Source of the DNA: an uncultured Bacteroides sp.
Lineage (GTDB): Bacteria; Bacteroidota; Bacteroidia; Bacteroidales; Bacteroidaceae
Direction: 5' to 3'
Assembly (NCBI GenBank): GCA_949294185.1
Contig: CASFGA010000010.1
Span: 1-64,000, forward strand
Length of the DNA stretch: 64,000 bases
Below the pieces are notes generated by a model. It was not told where the DNA came from. It ran no database searches and saw only the letters and a list, made by a program, of their open reading frames with translations. Below, in pieces: positions 35,904-43,772 of the stretch. Position 1 is the stretch's first letter, and each line of letters opens with the position of its first letter. The translations under genes and the position numbers were made by a program.

Positions 35904-37310
35904 ATGAAGAGCAGATTCATCCATATTCTTCTGTGTGGCATTGTATGCACATGTCTGTCGTGCGGTGAAGACCGGTCGGGAGAATATTATGCCCTGATTT
36001 CCACCAAGACATGGATTTACGAGACCATGCAGGCCAACTATCTTTTCTATGAAGATATCCCTGCCGAAGACAGGCTGGACTTTTTTGAGAAGCCGGATGA
36101 ATTTGTCAGAAGCGCATCCTCATCCAGAGACCAGAAGAACGGCACGTATTTTTCACACGTGGATTCGGTCAGCATGACCCGTGCCACCAGTGATTATCCC
36201 ACCTTCGGATTCGAGGCGGCCGTCGTGCGGACACCCAGCGGGACACAGACATTCCGCGTCATCTACGTGCAGCCAGACTCGCCGGCTACTGAAGCGGGGC
36301 TGAAACGGGGCGACTGGATAATAGCTGTCGACGGAAAAGAAATATCAAACAATGACTATGAAACCTACATAGGTCGGCCGACAAAATCTCATTCCTTTAC
36401 TTTGGGAGCGTACAATCCGTATAACGAAGAACAGGATGCCGAGCTTTATGTGGAATTTGACACACTGGAAACTGTCAGCCTCGCCGCTCCCCGCCTTGTG
36501 GAAGAGTACGACATTCTGGAAACCCACACCCTTGCCGCCGCCAACGGACAACGGGCATTCTATATGCTTTACAATGCTTTCGGAGAAGACAGTGAGCAAA
36601 TCCAGGCAGCGTTATCGGCTGTTTCCGCTTCCGACGACATCATTCTCGACCTCCGCTACAATCCCGGAGGCTATGTTGCCACCTCACAAGTGCTGAGCAC
36701 ACTGCTCGCTCCATCCGGTGCCATCGGGCAGCCGTTCCTGAACATGACGCATAACGATAAAATCAACCGGACAGAGACACTGGACTTCGATGCCGGACTC
36801 CTGGCAGGCGGCACTCCGCTGTCTTATCGCAACCTCTATATCATCACTTCTGAAAACACCGCTTCAGCTTCCGAAATCGTCATCAACTGTCTGCGCCCTT
36901 ATATGGAAGGCAGACTGTACCAGATAGGGACGGCAACTTTCGGGAAAAATGTGGCACAAGAACGGTTTACTGATGAAGAATCCCCTCTTATCGAATTATG
37001 GCTTACGACTACCCTGTTAAGCAACTGCAATGGCTTTTCCGATTATTACACCAACGGACTGGAGCCAGACTTCGAAATTGCGGAAGACTTCGGAGGTACG
37101 CTGGGAGACTTCGGGACTACCGACGACCGACTGCTCCAACCGGTACTTTATCATATAGCAAACGGGGTTTTCCCCATAACGGAAAATGAAGACGGCAATA
37201 ACGAAAATACGGATGAAGAAGAAGCGACACGGGCTTCACAAGGCATAAAGGGCTGCCAGATTATCTATAACCCCATCGAGCACAAGCCCAAGCTAAACAA
37301 ATTGAGATGA
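35904..37310 (+). CDS. S41-family (C-terminal processing) serine peptidase lipoprotein
   Basis: 468 residues. Lipobox LSC with Cys20, then GEDRSGE, an acidic start. An N-terminal helical segment, about 30-90, precedes a PDZ domain, about 95-190 (YVQPDSPATEAGLKRGDWIIAVDGK). The S41 core runs about 210-430: DIILDLRYNPGGYVATSQVL, then the catalytic Ser in ENTASASEIV and the catalytic Lys in FGKNVAQE. The last 45 residues are acidic (ENEDGNNENTDEEE) and end in a basic tail. Predicted outer-membrane or surface periplasmic protease. The target is unknown; the coiled-coil protein immediately upstream is a possible partner. Confidence 0.85.
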   Translation: MKSRFIHILLCGIVCTCLSCGEDRSGEYYALISTKTWIYETMQANYLFYEDIPAEDRLDFFEKPDEFVRSASSSRDQKNGTYFSHVDSVSMTRATSDYPTFGFEAAVVRTPSGTQTFRVIYVQPDSPATEAGLKRGDWIIAVDGKEISNNDYETYIGRPTKSHSFTLGAYNPYNEEQDAELYVEFDTLETVSLAAPRLVEEYDILETHTLAAANGQRAFYMLYNAFGEDSEQIQAALSAVSASDDIILDLRYNPGGYVATSQVLSTLLAPSGAIGQPFLNMTHNDKINRTETLDFDAGLLAGGTPLSYRNLYIITSENTASASEIVINCLRPYMEGRLYQIGTATFGKNVAQERFTDEESPLIELWLTTTLLSNCNGFSDYYTNGLEPDFEIAEDFGGTLGDFGTTDDRLLQPVLYHIANGVFPITENEDGNNENTDEEEATRASQGIKGCQIIYNPIEHKPKLNKLR

Positions 37311-37358
37311 AATCCTGACAAGATTCTGATTTATTTGACATTCTTTTCAACAAAATCT

Positions 37359-37389
37359 TTTGTTTGTTTGTTATAAAAGCATAATTTTG
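37359..37389 (+). promoter_or_regulatory. Promoter of the TolC-HlyD-permease operon
   Basis: TTTG (37359-37362), exactly 19 nt, then TAATTTTG (37382-37389). The first ATG is at 37433. Confidence 0.75.
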
Positions 37390-37432
37390 CTATGTTGCAC
37401 AAGCGATAAAAACAACAAAGACTGAATGGTTC

Positions 37433-38929
37433 ATGAAAAGATTTTTTAGTTTCATCCTATTATTTACAGGACTTGTCTGCTACGGATACGCCCAACAAAT
37501 GCTGACATTGGACAGTTGCCGTGCTTTAGCACTCGCCAACAATAAGGAGCTGCGCATTTCCCAAGAAAAAATAAATGCCGCCCGCTATCAAAAGAAAGCG
37601 GCATTCACCAATTACCTGCCCAAGATAGACCTCACCGGAGCCTATATGCGGACACAAAAAGAAGTTTCCCTGCTCAGCGATGAGCAGAAACAGGCTTTCA
37701 ACAATTTAGGTACAAACACCGCCGCACAACTGCAGCAGCTTATGCAGTCGGCCGATGCACAGGCCGCCCTTCAGCAACTGGCAGCCGTAAATCCGGGCTT
37801 GGCAGCCGGACTGCAAGGACTGATTCCGGGAGTCACTTCCGGACTGGCCAACGGACTGAACAGCGTGGGGCAAGGCATTACGGATGCTTTCCGCACAGAT
37901 ACGCGTAATCTGACCATCGGAGCCGCAACCCTCACCCAACCGCTTTTCATGGGAGGAAAAATCATTGCCTACAACAAAATCACCAAATATGCCGAGCGTC
38001 TTGCCGAATCGCAACATGCCACAGGCATGCAAGACCTGATTCTCAACACAGACCAAACTTACTGGCAGGTCATTTCATTGGTCAACAAGAAGAAACTGGC
38101 AGAAAGTTTTCTGAAGCTTGTCAGGCAATTGGATGCGGATGTAGACAAGATGGTGGCCGAAGGAGTGGCAACCAAAGCCGACGGACTGAGTGTAAAGGTA
38201 AAAGTAAACGAGGCGGAAATGACTCTCACGCAAGTGGAAAACGGATTGAGCCTGTCAAAAATGCTGCTTTGCCAACTGTGCGGTCTTCCTCTTGACAGCG
38301 ACATACGACTGGCTGATGAAGACATGGAAAACCTGGTGTTGCCCGATACTTATACGGAAAGCAATGTAAACACCGCACTTGCCAACCGGGAAGAGCTGAA
38401 AAGTCTGGAGCTGGCTTCACAAATCTATCGGCAGAAAGTAAATGTCACACGTTCTGAATTCCTCCCCTCCATAGCCTTGACGGCCAATTACCTGGTTACA
38501 AACCCATCGCTTGTCAATGGATTCGAGAACAAGTTCCGGGGCATGTGGGCGGCAGGTGTCGTTGTCAAGATTCCGGTATTCCATTGGGGAGAGGGTATAT
38601 ACAAGGTAAAGGCAGCAAAAGCCGAGGCCAACATTGCCCGTTATCAACTGGAAGATGTAAAAGAAAAGGTGGAACTTCAGGTCACACAAAGTTCTTACAA
38701 GGTCAACGAAGCAGCCAAAAGGCTTACCATGGCAGAAAAGAACATGGAAAAAGCTGAAGAAAATCTGCGTTATGCCAATCTCGGATTCAAAGAAGGCGTG
38801 ATACCGACCAGTAACGTACTGGAAGCACAGACCGCCTGGCTATCGGCACAGTCGGGAAAGATAGACGCGCAAATAGATTTAAAGATGAGCGAAATATATT
38901 TAAACAAATCAATGGGAACTTTAAAATAA
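37433..38929 (+). CDS. TolC-family outer-membrane efflux protein
   Basis: 498 residues with a signal peptide ending near YGYAQQ. The TolC/OEP fold is seen as two related halves with long helices: MLTLDSCRALALANNKELRI at the start and, in the second half, NREELKSLELASQIYRQKVN followed by VTRSEFLPSIALTANYLV. GMWAAGVVVKIPVFHWGEG is the usual strand pair before the last helices. An unusual Gln/Ala/Gly-rich insert, about residues 95-155 (LQQLMQSADAQAALQQLAAV, GLANGLNSVGQG), is also seen in other Bacteroides TolC proteins. It is the first gene of a five-gene export operon. Confidence 0.9.
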   Translation: MKRFFSFILLFTGLVCYGYAQQMLTLDSCRALALANNKELRISQEKINAARYQKKAAFTNYLPKIDLTGAYMRTQKEVSLLSDEQKQAFNNLGTNTAAQLQQLMQSADAQAALQQLAAVNPGLAAGLQGLIPGVTSGLANGLNSVGQGITDAFRTDTRNLTIGAATLTQPLFMGGKIIAYNKITKYAERLAESQHATGMQDLILNTDQTYWQVISLVNKKKLAESFLKLVRQLDADVDKMVAEGVATKADGLSVKVKVNEAEMTLTQVENGLSLSKMLLCQLCGLPLDSDIRLADEDMENLVLPDTYTESNVNTALANREELKSLELASQIYRQKVNVTRSEFLPSIALTANYLVTNPSLVNGFENKFRGMWAAGVVVKIPVFHWGEGIYKVKAAKAEANIARYQLEDVKEKVELQVTQSSYKVNEAAKRLTMAEKNMEKAEENLRYANLGFKEGVIPTSNVLEAQTAWLSAQSGKIDAQIDLKMSEIYLNKSMGTLK

Positions 38930-38941
38930 ACAACAGCAATT

Positions 38942-39928
38942 ATGGTAGAAAAGGCACAACGAAACAATATTATGCTGGCTTTCTTTACACTAGTAGCAGC
39001 TGTAATCATAGTCAGCGTTATCGGATTCTTTACATTGGGAAAAGGACCGGAGATCATTCAAGGACAAGCAGAAGCCACCGAATATCGCGTATCGAGCAAA
39101 GTACCCGGACGCATTCTGAAGTTTTTTGTAACCGAAGGTGACAAAGTAAAAGCGGGAGATACCGTAGCCATTCTCGAAGCTCCCGATGTGATGGCCAAAC
39201 TGCTCCAGGCACAAGCCGCCGAACAGGCCGCACAAGCCTTGAATGAAAAAGCGTTGAAAGGAACGCGGAGCGAGCAGCTTCAGGCCGCCTTTGAAATGTG
39301 GCAGAAAGCCAAGGCAGGACTGGAAATCGCGGAGAAGTCATACAACCGTGTCAATCGCCTGTTTGAAGCAGGAGTCATGACCGCCCAAAAGCGTGATGAG
39401 GCCAAAGCTCAATACGATGCCATGAAGGCAACCGAACGGGCTGCCCATGCCCAATATACGATGGCCAAGAACGGAGCGCAGCGCGAAGACAAGGCTGCCG
39501 CAGCAGCACAAGTGGAACGCGCCAAAGGAGCCGTGGCTGAAGTTTCTTCATACATAGCCGAAACCTACCTGATTGCGGCAGCCGACGGTGAGGTTACTGA
39601 AATCTTCCCGAAAGCAGGAGAATTGGTAGGAACGGGAGCACCGATCATGAACATTGCCCTGATGAACGACATGTGGGTCACATTCAATGTACGTGAAGAT
39701 TTCCTGAAAGATTTCACCGTAGGCGGTGAAATCAAAGCCTATGTCCCGGCTTTGGAGAAAGACATCGTTCTCAAAGTGACTTACATGAAAGACCTCGGTA
39801 CGTATGCAGCCTGGAAAGCGACAAAGACTACAGGCCAATTCGACCTGAAGACTTTTGAAGTGAAGGCACGCCCTGAGCAACCGATAGAAAATCTGCGTCC
39901 GGGCATGTCTGCCATCATCGAAAAATAA
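38942..39928 (+). CDS. HlyD-family periplasmic adaptor (membrane-fusion protein)
   Basis: 328 residues. One N-terminal membrane helix (LAFFTLVAAVIIVSVIGFF, about 13-31), a lipoyl/biotinyl-like half (VPGRILKFFVTEGDKVKAGD), a helical hairpin, about 80-200, then the second lipoyl half (LIAAADGEVTEIFPKAGELV) and a beta-barrel domain. It would join the TolC protein encoded 12 bp upstream to the inner-membrane permeases encoded downstream. Confidence 0.9.
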   Translation: MVEKAQRNNIMLAFFTLVAAVIIVSVIGFFTLGKGPEIIQGQAEATEYRVSSKVPGRILKFFVTEGDKVKAGDTVAILEAPDVMAKLLQAQAAEQAAQALNEKALKGTRSEQLQAAFEMWQKAKAGLEIAEKSYNRVNRLFEAGVMTAQKRDEAKAQYDAMKATERAAHAQYTMAKNGAQREDKAAAAAQVERAKGAVAEVSSYIAETYLIAAADGEVTEIFPKAGELVGTGAPIMNIALMNDMWVTFNVREDFLKDFTVGGEIKAYVPALEKDIVLKVTYMKDLGTYAAWKATKTTGQFDLKTFEVKARPEQPIENLRPGMSAIIEK

Positions 39929-39943
39929 AAAGAAGAGCCTGTC

Positions 39944-41119
39944 ATGTCTGTAACTGTCCATAAACGTTTTCTTGAAATAGTCAGGAGAGAAATGCTGCGT
40001 ATGGCCGCCCAACCAGTATATCTCTTCTCCATGATAATCGCGCCGATATTCTGTTTTGTGTTTTTCTCTACACTGATGGATAAAGGATTGCCGACGAATC
40101 TGCCGGCAGGCGTTGTCGATTTGGACAATACGGCTACCACACGCAACATTATCCGGAATCTGGACGCTTTTCAGCATACGGATATCATAGCCCATTACAG
40201 CAGTGTAAGCGAAGCGCGCAAGGCCATTCAGCGCGGTGACATCTATTCTTTTTACTATATACCGAAAGGAACGACTGAAGAGGCATTGGCCAACCGCCAG
40301 CCCAAAGTTTCATTTTACATCAACTACTCTTACCTGATAGCCGGTTCACTGCTGTACAAAGACCAACGTACCATGTCGGAACTGGCTTCCGGAGCCGTGG
40401 GCCGAGCCACTCTCTATGCAAAAGGAGCTACGGAAGACCAAGCAATGGCCTTTTTACAGCCCATTGTCATCGATACGCATGCGCTCAACAACCCGTGGCT
40501 GAACTATTCGGTCTATCTGTGCAATACATTATTTCCCGGAGTCCTGATGCTGCTCATATTTCTGACCACCATCTATGCCCTGGGCACGGAACTGAAAGAA
40601 AATACGGCCCGAAACCTGATGCGGTTGGCAAACAATTCCATCGTTACGGCACTGTCCGGAAAACTTTTTCCCCAGACAATCGTATTCTTTATCATCGCCG
40701 TATTCTATAACATCTACCTGTATGGATTCCTGCATTACCCTTGCAACAGCGGCATTTTCCCGATGCTGCTGAACGGGCTGCTGCTTGTATTGGCATCGCA
40801 GGCCTTCGGCATATTCCTGTTCGGACTGTTCGGCTCACTCCGCCTTGCCCTGAGTGCAGCCTCCTTGTGGGGCGTAATATCATTTTCCATATCCGGATTC
40901 ACCTTTCCGGTCATGGCCATGCACCCTACCCTTCAGGCATTGGCAAATCTTTTCCCGCTGCGCCATTATTTTCTGCTTTATGTCAATCTGGCACTGAACG
41001 GTTATCCGCTCATTTACGCCTGGCATGCAGTGGTTGCCTTATTGTTATTCATGCTGCTTCCGTTCTTTGTCTTGAAAAAGCTACAGACGGCCATGCTGCA
41101 TTACGTTTATATCCCCTAA
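39944..41119 (+). CDS. ABC-2 type permease, first of a pair
   Basis: 391-residue inner-membrane protein of the ABC2_membrane_3 (YhhJ/YhgE-like) type. One helix near the N-terminus (PVYLFSMIIAPIFCFVFFS) is followed by a periplasmic domain, about 45-185 (LPAGVVDLDNTATTRNIIRN, GDIYSFYYIPKGT), and then five helices (LFPGVLMLLIFLTTIYALG to VVALLLFMLLPFFVL). It is paralogous to the next gene. It likely forms a heterodimer with it. No ATP-binding gene is present in the operon. Confidence 0.87.
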   Translation: MSVTVHKRFLEIVRREMLRMAAQPVYLFSMIIAPIFCFVFFSTLMDKGLPTNLPAGVVDLDNTATTRNIIRNLDAFQHTDIIAHYSSVSEARKAIQRGDIYSFYYIPKGTTEEALANRQPKVSFYINYSYLIAGSLLYKDQRTMSELASGAVGRATLYAKGATEDQAMAFLQPIVIDTHALNNPWLNYSVYLCNTLFPGVLMLLIFLTTIYALGTELKENTARNLMRLANNSIVTALSGKLFPQTIVFFIIAVFYNIYLYGFLHYPCNSGIFPMLLNGLLLVLASQAFGIFLFGLFGSLRLALSAASLWGVISFSISGFTFPVMAMHPTLQALANLFPLRHYFLLYVNLALNGYPLIYAWHAVVALLLFMLLPFFVLKKLQTAMLHYVYIP

Positions 41120-41129
41120 AACCATCGTC

Positions 41130-42371
41130 ATGAAAGTGCATTCATTCCGAAATATCATCCGCCAAGGCATAGCCGGCCTTCTCCACATCTGTGCCGGAGA
41201 ACTGAAAGCCGTATTCAAAGATCAGGGAGTACTGATATTTTTCCTGCTTGTGCCGCTTGCCTATCCGTTGGTATACGCATTCATCTATACCAATGAAGTG
41301 GTGCGCGATGTGCCGACTGCGGTGGTTGATGCCAACAACTCCACACTCAGCCGCAAGTTTGTCCGGCTGATAGACGCCAGTGCGGATGTACAAATACAGT
41401 CGCACTGTGCCGACATGGAAGAAGCCAAGACCTTGCTGAAAGAAAACAAGGCATACGGCATCATATACATTCCCGAAAGTTTCAGCAGTGATATAGCTAC
41501 CGGAAAGCAGACCACCGTAAGCATTTATTGCGACATGAGCGGAATGCTTTATTACAAGGCCATCCTGCTTGCCAGCACAAACGCGTCGCTCGACATGAAC
41601 AAGCTGATACAGATTCAGCGTCTGGGAAACACGACAGACCGTCAGGATGAAATCAGCACAGCTCCTATCGAATATGAAGACATCTCCCTGTTCAACCCCC
41701 AAGACGGATTTGCCAGCTTTCTTATCCCTGCCGTGCTGATGCTGATTATCCAACAGACTCTTTTGTTAGGCATCGGACTGTCGGCCGGAACTGCCCGAGA
41801 AAACAACCGCTTTCATGACCTGATTCCGGCAAGCAGACATTATCAGGGCACACTGCGCATCGTATTCGGAAAATCATTCGCCTACTTCCTGATTTATGCC
41901 ATCCTTTCGGCATACGTTCTTTGCGCAGTGCCCAAAATGTTTCGTCTGATACAGATTGCCCAGGCGGATACCCTGTTCGCGTTCGTTCTCCCCTATATTC
42001 TGGCCTGCATATTCTTTGCCATGACCTGTTCCGTCTTTATCCGCCACCGCGAAACCTGCATGCTGGTCTACGTATTCACCTCTATCCCCCTGCTGTTCAT
42101 ATCGGGCATATCCTGGCCGGGCGCATCCATCCCGACTTTCTGGAAAGTCTTTTCATGGATATTCCCCTCGACATTCGGCATCAACGGCTTTGTACGCATC
42201 AATTCCATGGGAGCCACCCTGCACGAAGTGCAGACCGAATTTCAGGCTCTCTGGCTTCAAACGGGCGTTTACTTCCTGCTGACCTGCCTGGTATACCGCC
42301 AACAGATTCTGTCAAGCCACCGCCATGCCCTCGAACGGCTGAAACAAATCAAGAGGAGACACCGCCGGTAA
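41130..42371 (+). CDS. ABC-2 type permease, second of a pair
   Basis: 413 residues with the same layout as the preceding gene: N-terminal helix (VLIFFLLVPLAYPLVYAFIY), periplasmic domain (VPTAVVDANNSTLSRKFVRL, NKAYGIIYIPESFSSD) and five C-terminal helices from FLIPAVLMLIIQQTLLLGIG. The paired sequences A-VVD-[NA]NT/S-T-R and IYIP in both show the duplication. It starts 10 bp after the first permease. Confidence 0.87.
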   Translation: MKVHSFRNIIRQGIAGLLHICAGELKAVFKDQGVLIFFLLVPLAYPLVYAFIYTNEVVRDVPTAVVDANNSTLSRKFVRLIDASADVQIQSHCADMEEAKTLLKENKAYGIIYIPESFSSDIATGKQTTVSIYCDMSGMLYYKAILLASTNASLDMNKLIQIQRLGNTTDRQDEISTAPIEYEDISLFNPQDGFASFLIPAVLMLIIQQTLLLGIGLSAGTARENNRFHDLIPASRHYQGTLRIVFGKSFAYFLIYAILSAYVLCAVPKMFRLIQIAQADTLFAFVLPYILACIFFAMTCSVFIRHRETCMLVYVFTSIPLLFISGISWPGASIPTFWKVFSWIFPSTFGINGFVRINSMGATLHEVQTEFQALWLQTGVYFLLTCLVYRQQILSSHRHALERLKQIKRRHRR

Positions 42372-42384
42372 CCCCGCCCCGACC

Positions 42385-42795
42385 ATGAAACGGAAAAGCA
42401 AAATACGCCTGACGCTAATCTCCACAGGAATATGGATTTGTTTTATTCCGGCAGCCATCCTGAACGGAGGGCTGCGCGACAAATTCCTTAACCATGCAAT
42501 GGGAGAAAGATATGCCACTCCCGTCAGCGGCATACTGCTGTGCATCTTTATCCTTATCATCACCCGCCTGCTGCTCCCGCACATCGGCCCGCTCTCCGGG
42601 AAAGAACGCTGCTGCATCGGACTGTTATGGACACTTTTGACAGTGGCCTTCGAATTTACATTCGGGCTGGCGGCAGGCAATACCCTGAACGAACTTCTGG
42701 CTGCCTATAACCCGACGACAGGAAACCTTTGGCTGCTCGTGGTCATCACCACATTTCTTTCACCGTTCGCCAGTTCCCGCCTTCGGTTTCCTTAA
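42385..42795 (+). CDS. Small four-helix membrane protein of unknown function
   Basis: 136 residues. Hydrophobic segments near 10-27 (LISTGIWICFIPAAILNG), 47-62 (GILLCIFILIITRLLL), 77-95 (CIGLLWTLLTVAFEFTFGL) and 112-128 (LWLLVVITTFLSPFAS). The N-terminus is strongly basic (MKRKSKIR). It starts 13 bp after the second permease and ends the operon. No family is recognised with confidence. It may be an accessory to the exporter, but this is based only on position. The 194 bp after it, to the GNAT gene, hold nothing recognised. Confidence 0.65.
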   Translation: MKRKSKIRLTLISTGIWICFIPAAILNGGLRDKFLNHAMGERYATPVSGILLCIFILIITRLLLPHIGPLSGKERCCIGLLWTLLTVAFEFTFGLAAGNTLNELLAAYNPTTGNLWLLVVITTFLSPFASSRLRFP

Positions 42796-42989
42796 TCAAA
42801 ACCACACAATACACATTACCGGATTATTTTTTCATCACCGCCAAAACAAGATTGGGAAAGCATGAAACCGACGGACAATCCCAGACAAAAACAGAGAAAA
42901 AGATTCATGCCGAAACAAAAAAAGCGCAATCCATCCTGCCGGACAGACAGCGCTGCCTTATGAACATTCCGCCCACAGACGACAATCAG

Positions 42990-43412
42990 CTACAACTGCA
43001 GATGCAAAACAGGATATGCCTTTCCTTCATTATCCAAATCAGATCTCGTCTCCACATGAAACCCCATATATTCATAAAATCCTACAGCCTGAATATTCTG
43101 TTCATTCACATCGACCTTGTTCACATGCAGTTCATTTATGGCATAAAGCACCAATTGCCTGCCAATCCCCTTTCCCCTATTGTCATTCTCTATAAACAGC
43201 ATTTCGATATTGCCATCAGACACGCCGATAAAACCAACCAGCTTATCATCCTGCTCAAATCCAAATAAAGTAACGTAAGGGAAATAAGACGGAACACGCT
43301 CTTTATAATACAAGAAATCTTCTCTTTTCAGGAAATCGTGCGTATTCACCACGGCACTTTCCCAAATCTCAACCAAACGGGGATAATCTGCAACCTCTAT
43401 CCTTCTAATCAT
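42990..43412 (-). CDS. GNAT-family N-acetyltransferase
   Basis: 140 residues. The acetyl-CoA loop is seen as FIENDNRGKGIGRQLVLYA (R/Q-x-x-G-x-G/A type), followed by VDVNEQNIQAVGFYEYMGF, which is the usual motif B. The start at 43412 (MIRRIEVADYP) begins the first strand of the fold; an in-frame start at 43472 adds 20 residues inside the tRNA terminator. The substrate cannot be predicted. Confidence 0.82.
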   Translation of the reverse strand: MIRRIEVADYPRLVEIWESAVVNTHDFLKREDFLYYKERVPSYFPYVTLFGFEQDDKLVGFIGVSDGNIEMLFIENDNRGKGIGRQLVLYAINELHVNKVDVNEQNIQAVGFYEYMGFHVETRSDLDNEGKAYPVLHLQL

Positions 43413-43462
43413 ACCCAGTCTTTTTACGGCATCAGCATTTATAAATGAATCTACAACAACCA

Positions 43463-43502
43463 AAAAACCCAATCTTACATTTCATTTGTAAAATTGGGTT
43501 TT
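43463..43502 (-). terminator. Terminator of the tRNA-Ser transcript
   Basis: On the minus strand AAAACCCAAT pairs with ATTGGGTTTT across a loop with further partial pairing (TGTAA/TTACA), ending in a T run. It lies about 20 nt beyond the 3' end of the tRNA gene. Confidence 0.75.
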
Positions 43503-43521
43503 GATTAAAATTTATCTTCAG

Positions 43522-43606
43522 CGGAGAGACAGGGATTCGAACCCCGGGTGCCTCGCAGCACAACGGTTTTCAAGACCGCCGCAATCGACCACTCTGCCAC
43601 CTCTCC
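43522..43606 (-). tRNA. tRNA-Ser, anticodon UGA
   Basis: A class II tRNA of 85 nt. The acceptor stem pairs GGAGAGG with TCTCTCC (last pair G-U), discriminator G. The D-arm holds TGGCAGAGTGGTC, the anticodon loop CTTGAAA gives anticodon TGA (reads UCA/UCG serine codons), and the long variable arm pairs GTGC with GCAC. The T-arm is CGGGGTTCGAATCCCTG. The CCA end is not encoded. Confidence 0.96.
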
Positions 43607-43648
43607 TAAAGCCTCTCTTTCGAGAAGTGCTTTCCTTGAAAAGCGATG

Positions 43649-43679
43649 CAAAGGTACGCATTATTTTTATATCTGCAAA
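43649..43679 (-). promoter_or_regulatory. Promoter of tRNA-Ser
   Basis: On the minus strand TTTG (43676-43679), exactly 19 nt, then TACCTTTG (43649-43656). The tRNA begins 43 nt downstream of the -7 element. Confidence 0.8.
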
Positions 43680-43693
43680 TAATCTGAGACTTT

Positions 43694-43724
43694 TTTGCTT
43701 ATTTTTTTTCATTTCGTACCTTTG
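43694..43724 (+). promoter_or_regulatory. Promoter of mutS2
   Basis: TTTG (43694-43697), exactly 19 nt, then TACCTTTG (43717-43724). It is back to back with the tRNA-Ser promoter: the two -33 elements are only 14 bp apart. The mutS2 ATG is at 43773. Confidence 0.8.
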
Positions 43725-43772
43725 TAACCGGAAAAAGCACTATTAACCACAACTTAGCAACCAGTAAAAGCA

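Noticed and set aside
42729..43268. 179-codon plus-strand open frame after the export operon
   Set aside because: It overlaps the end of the small membrane-protein gene and the GNAT gene on the opposite strand, and has no domain pattern.
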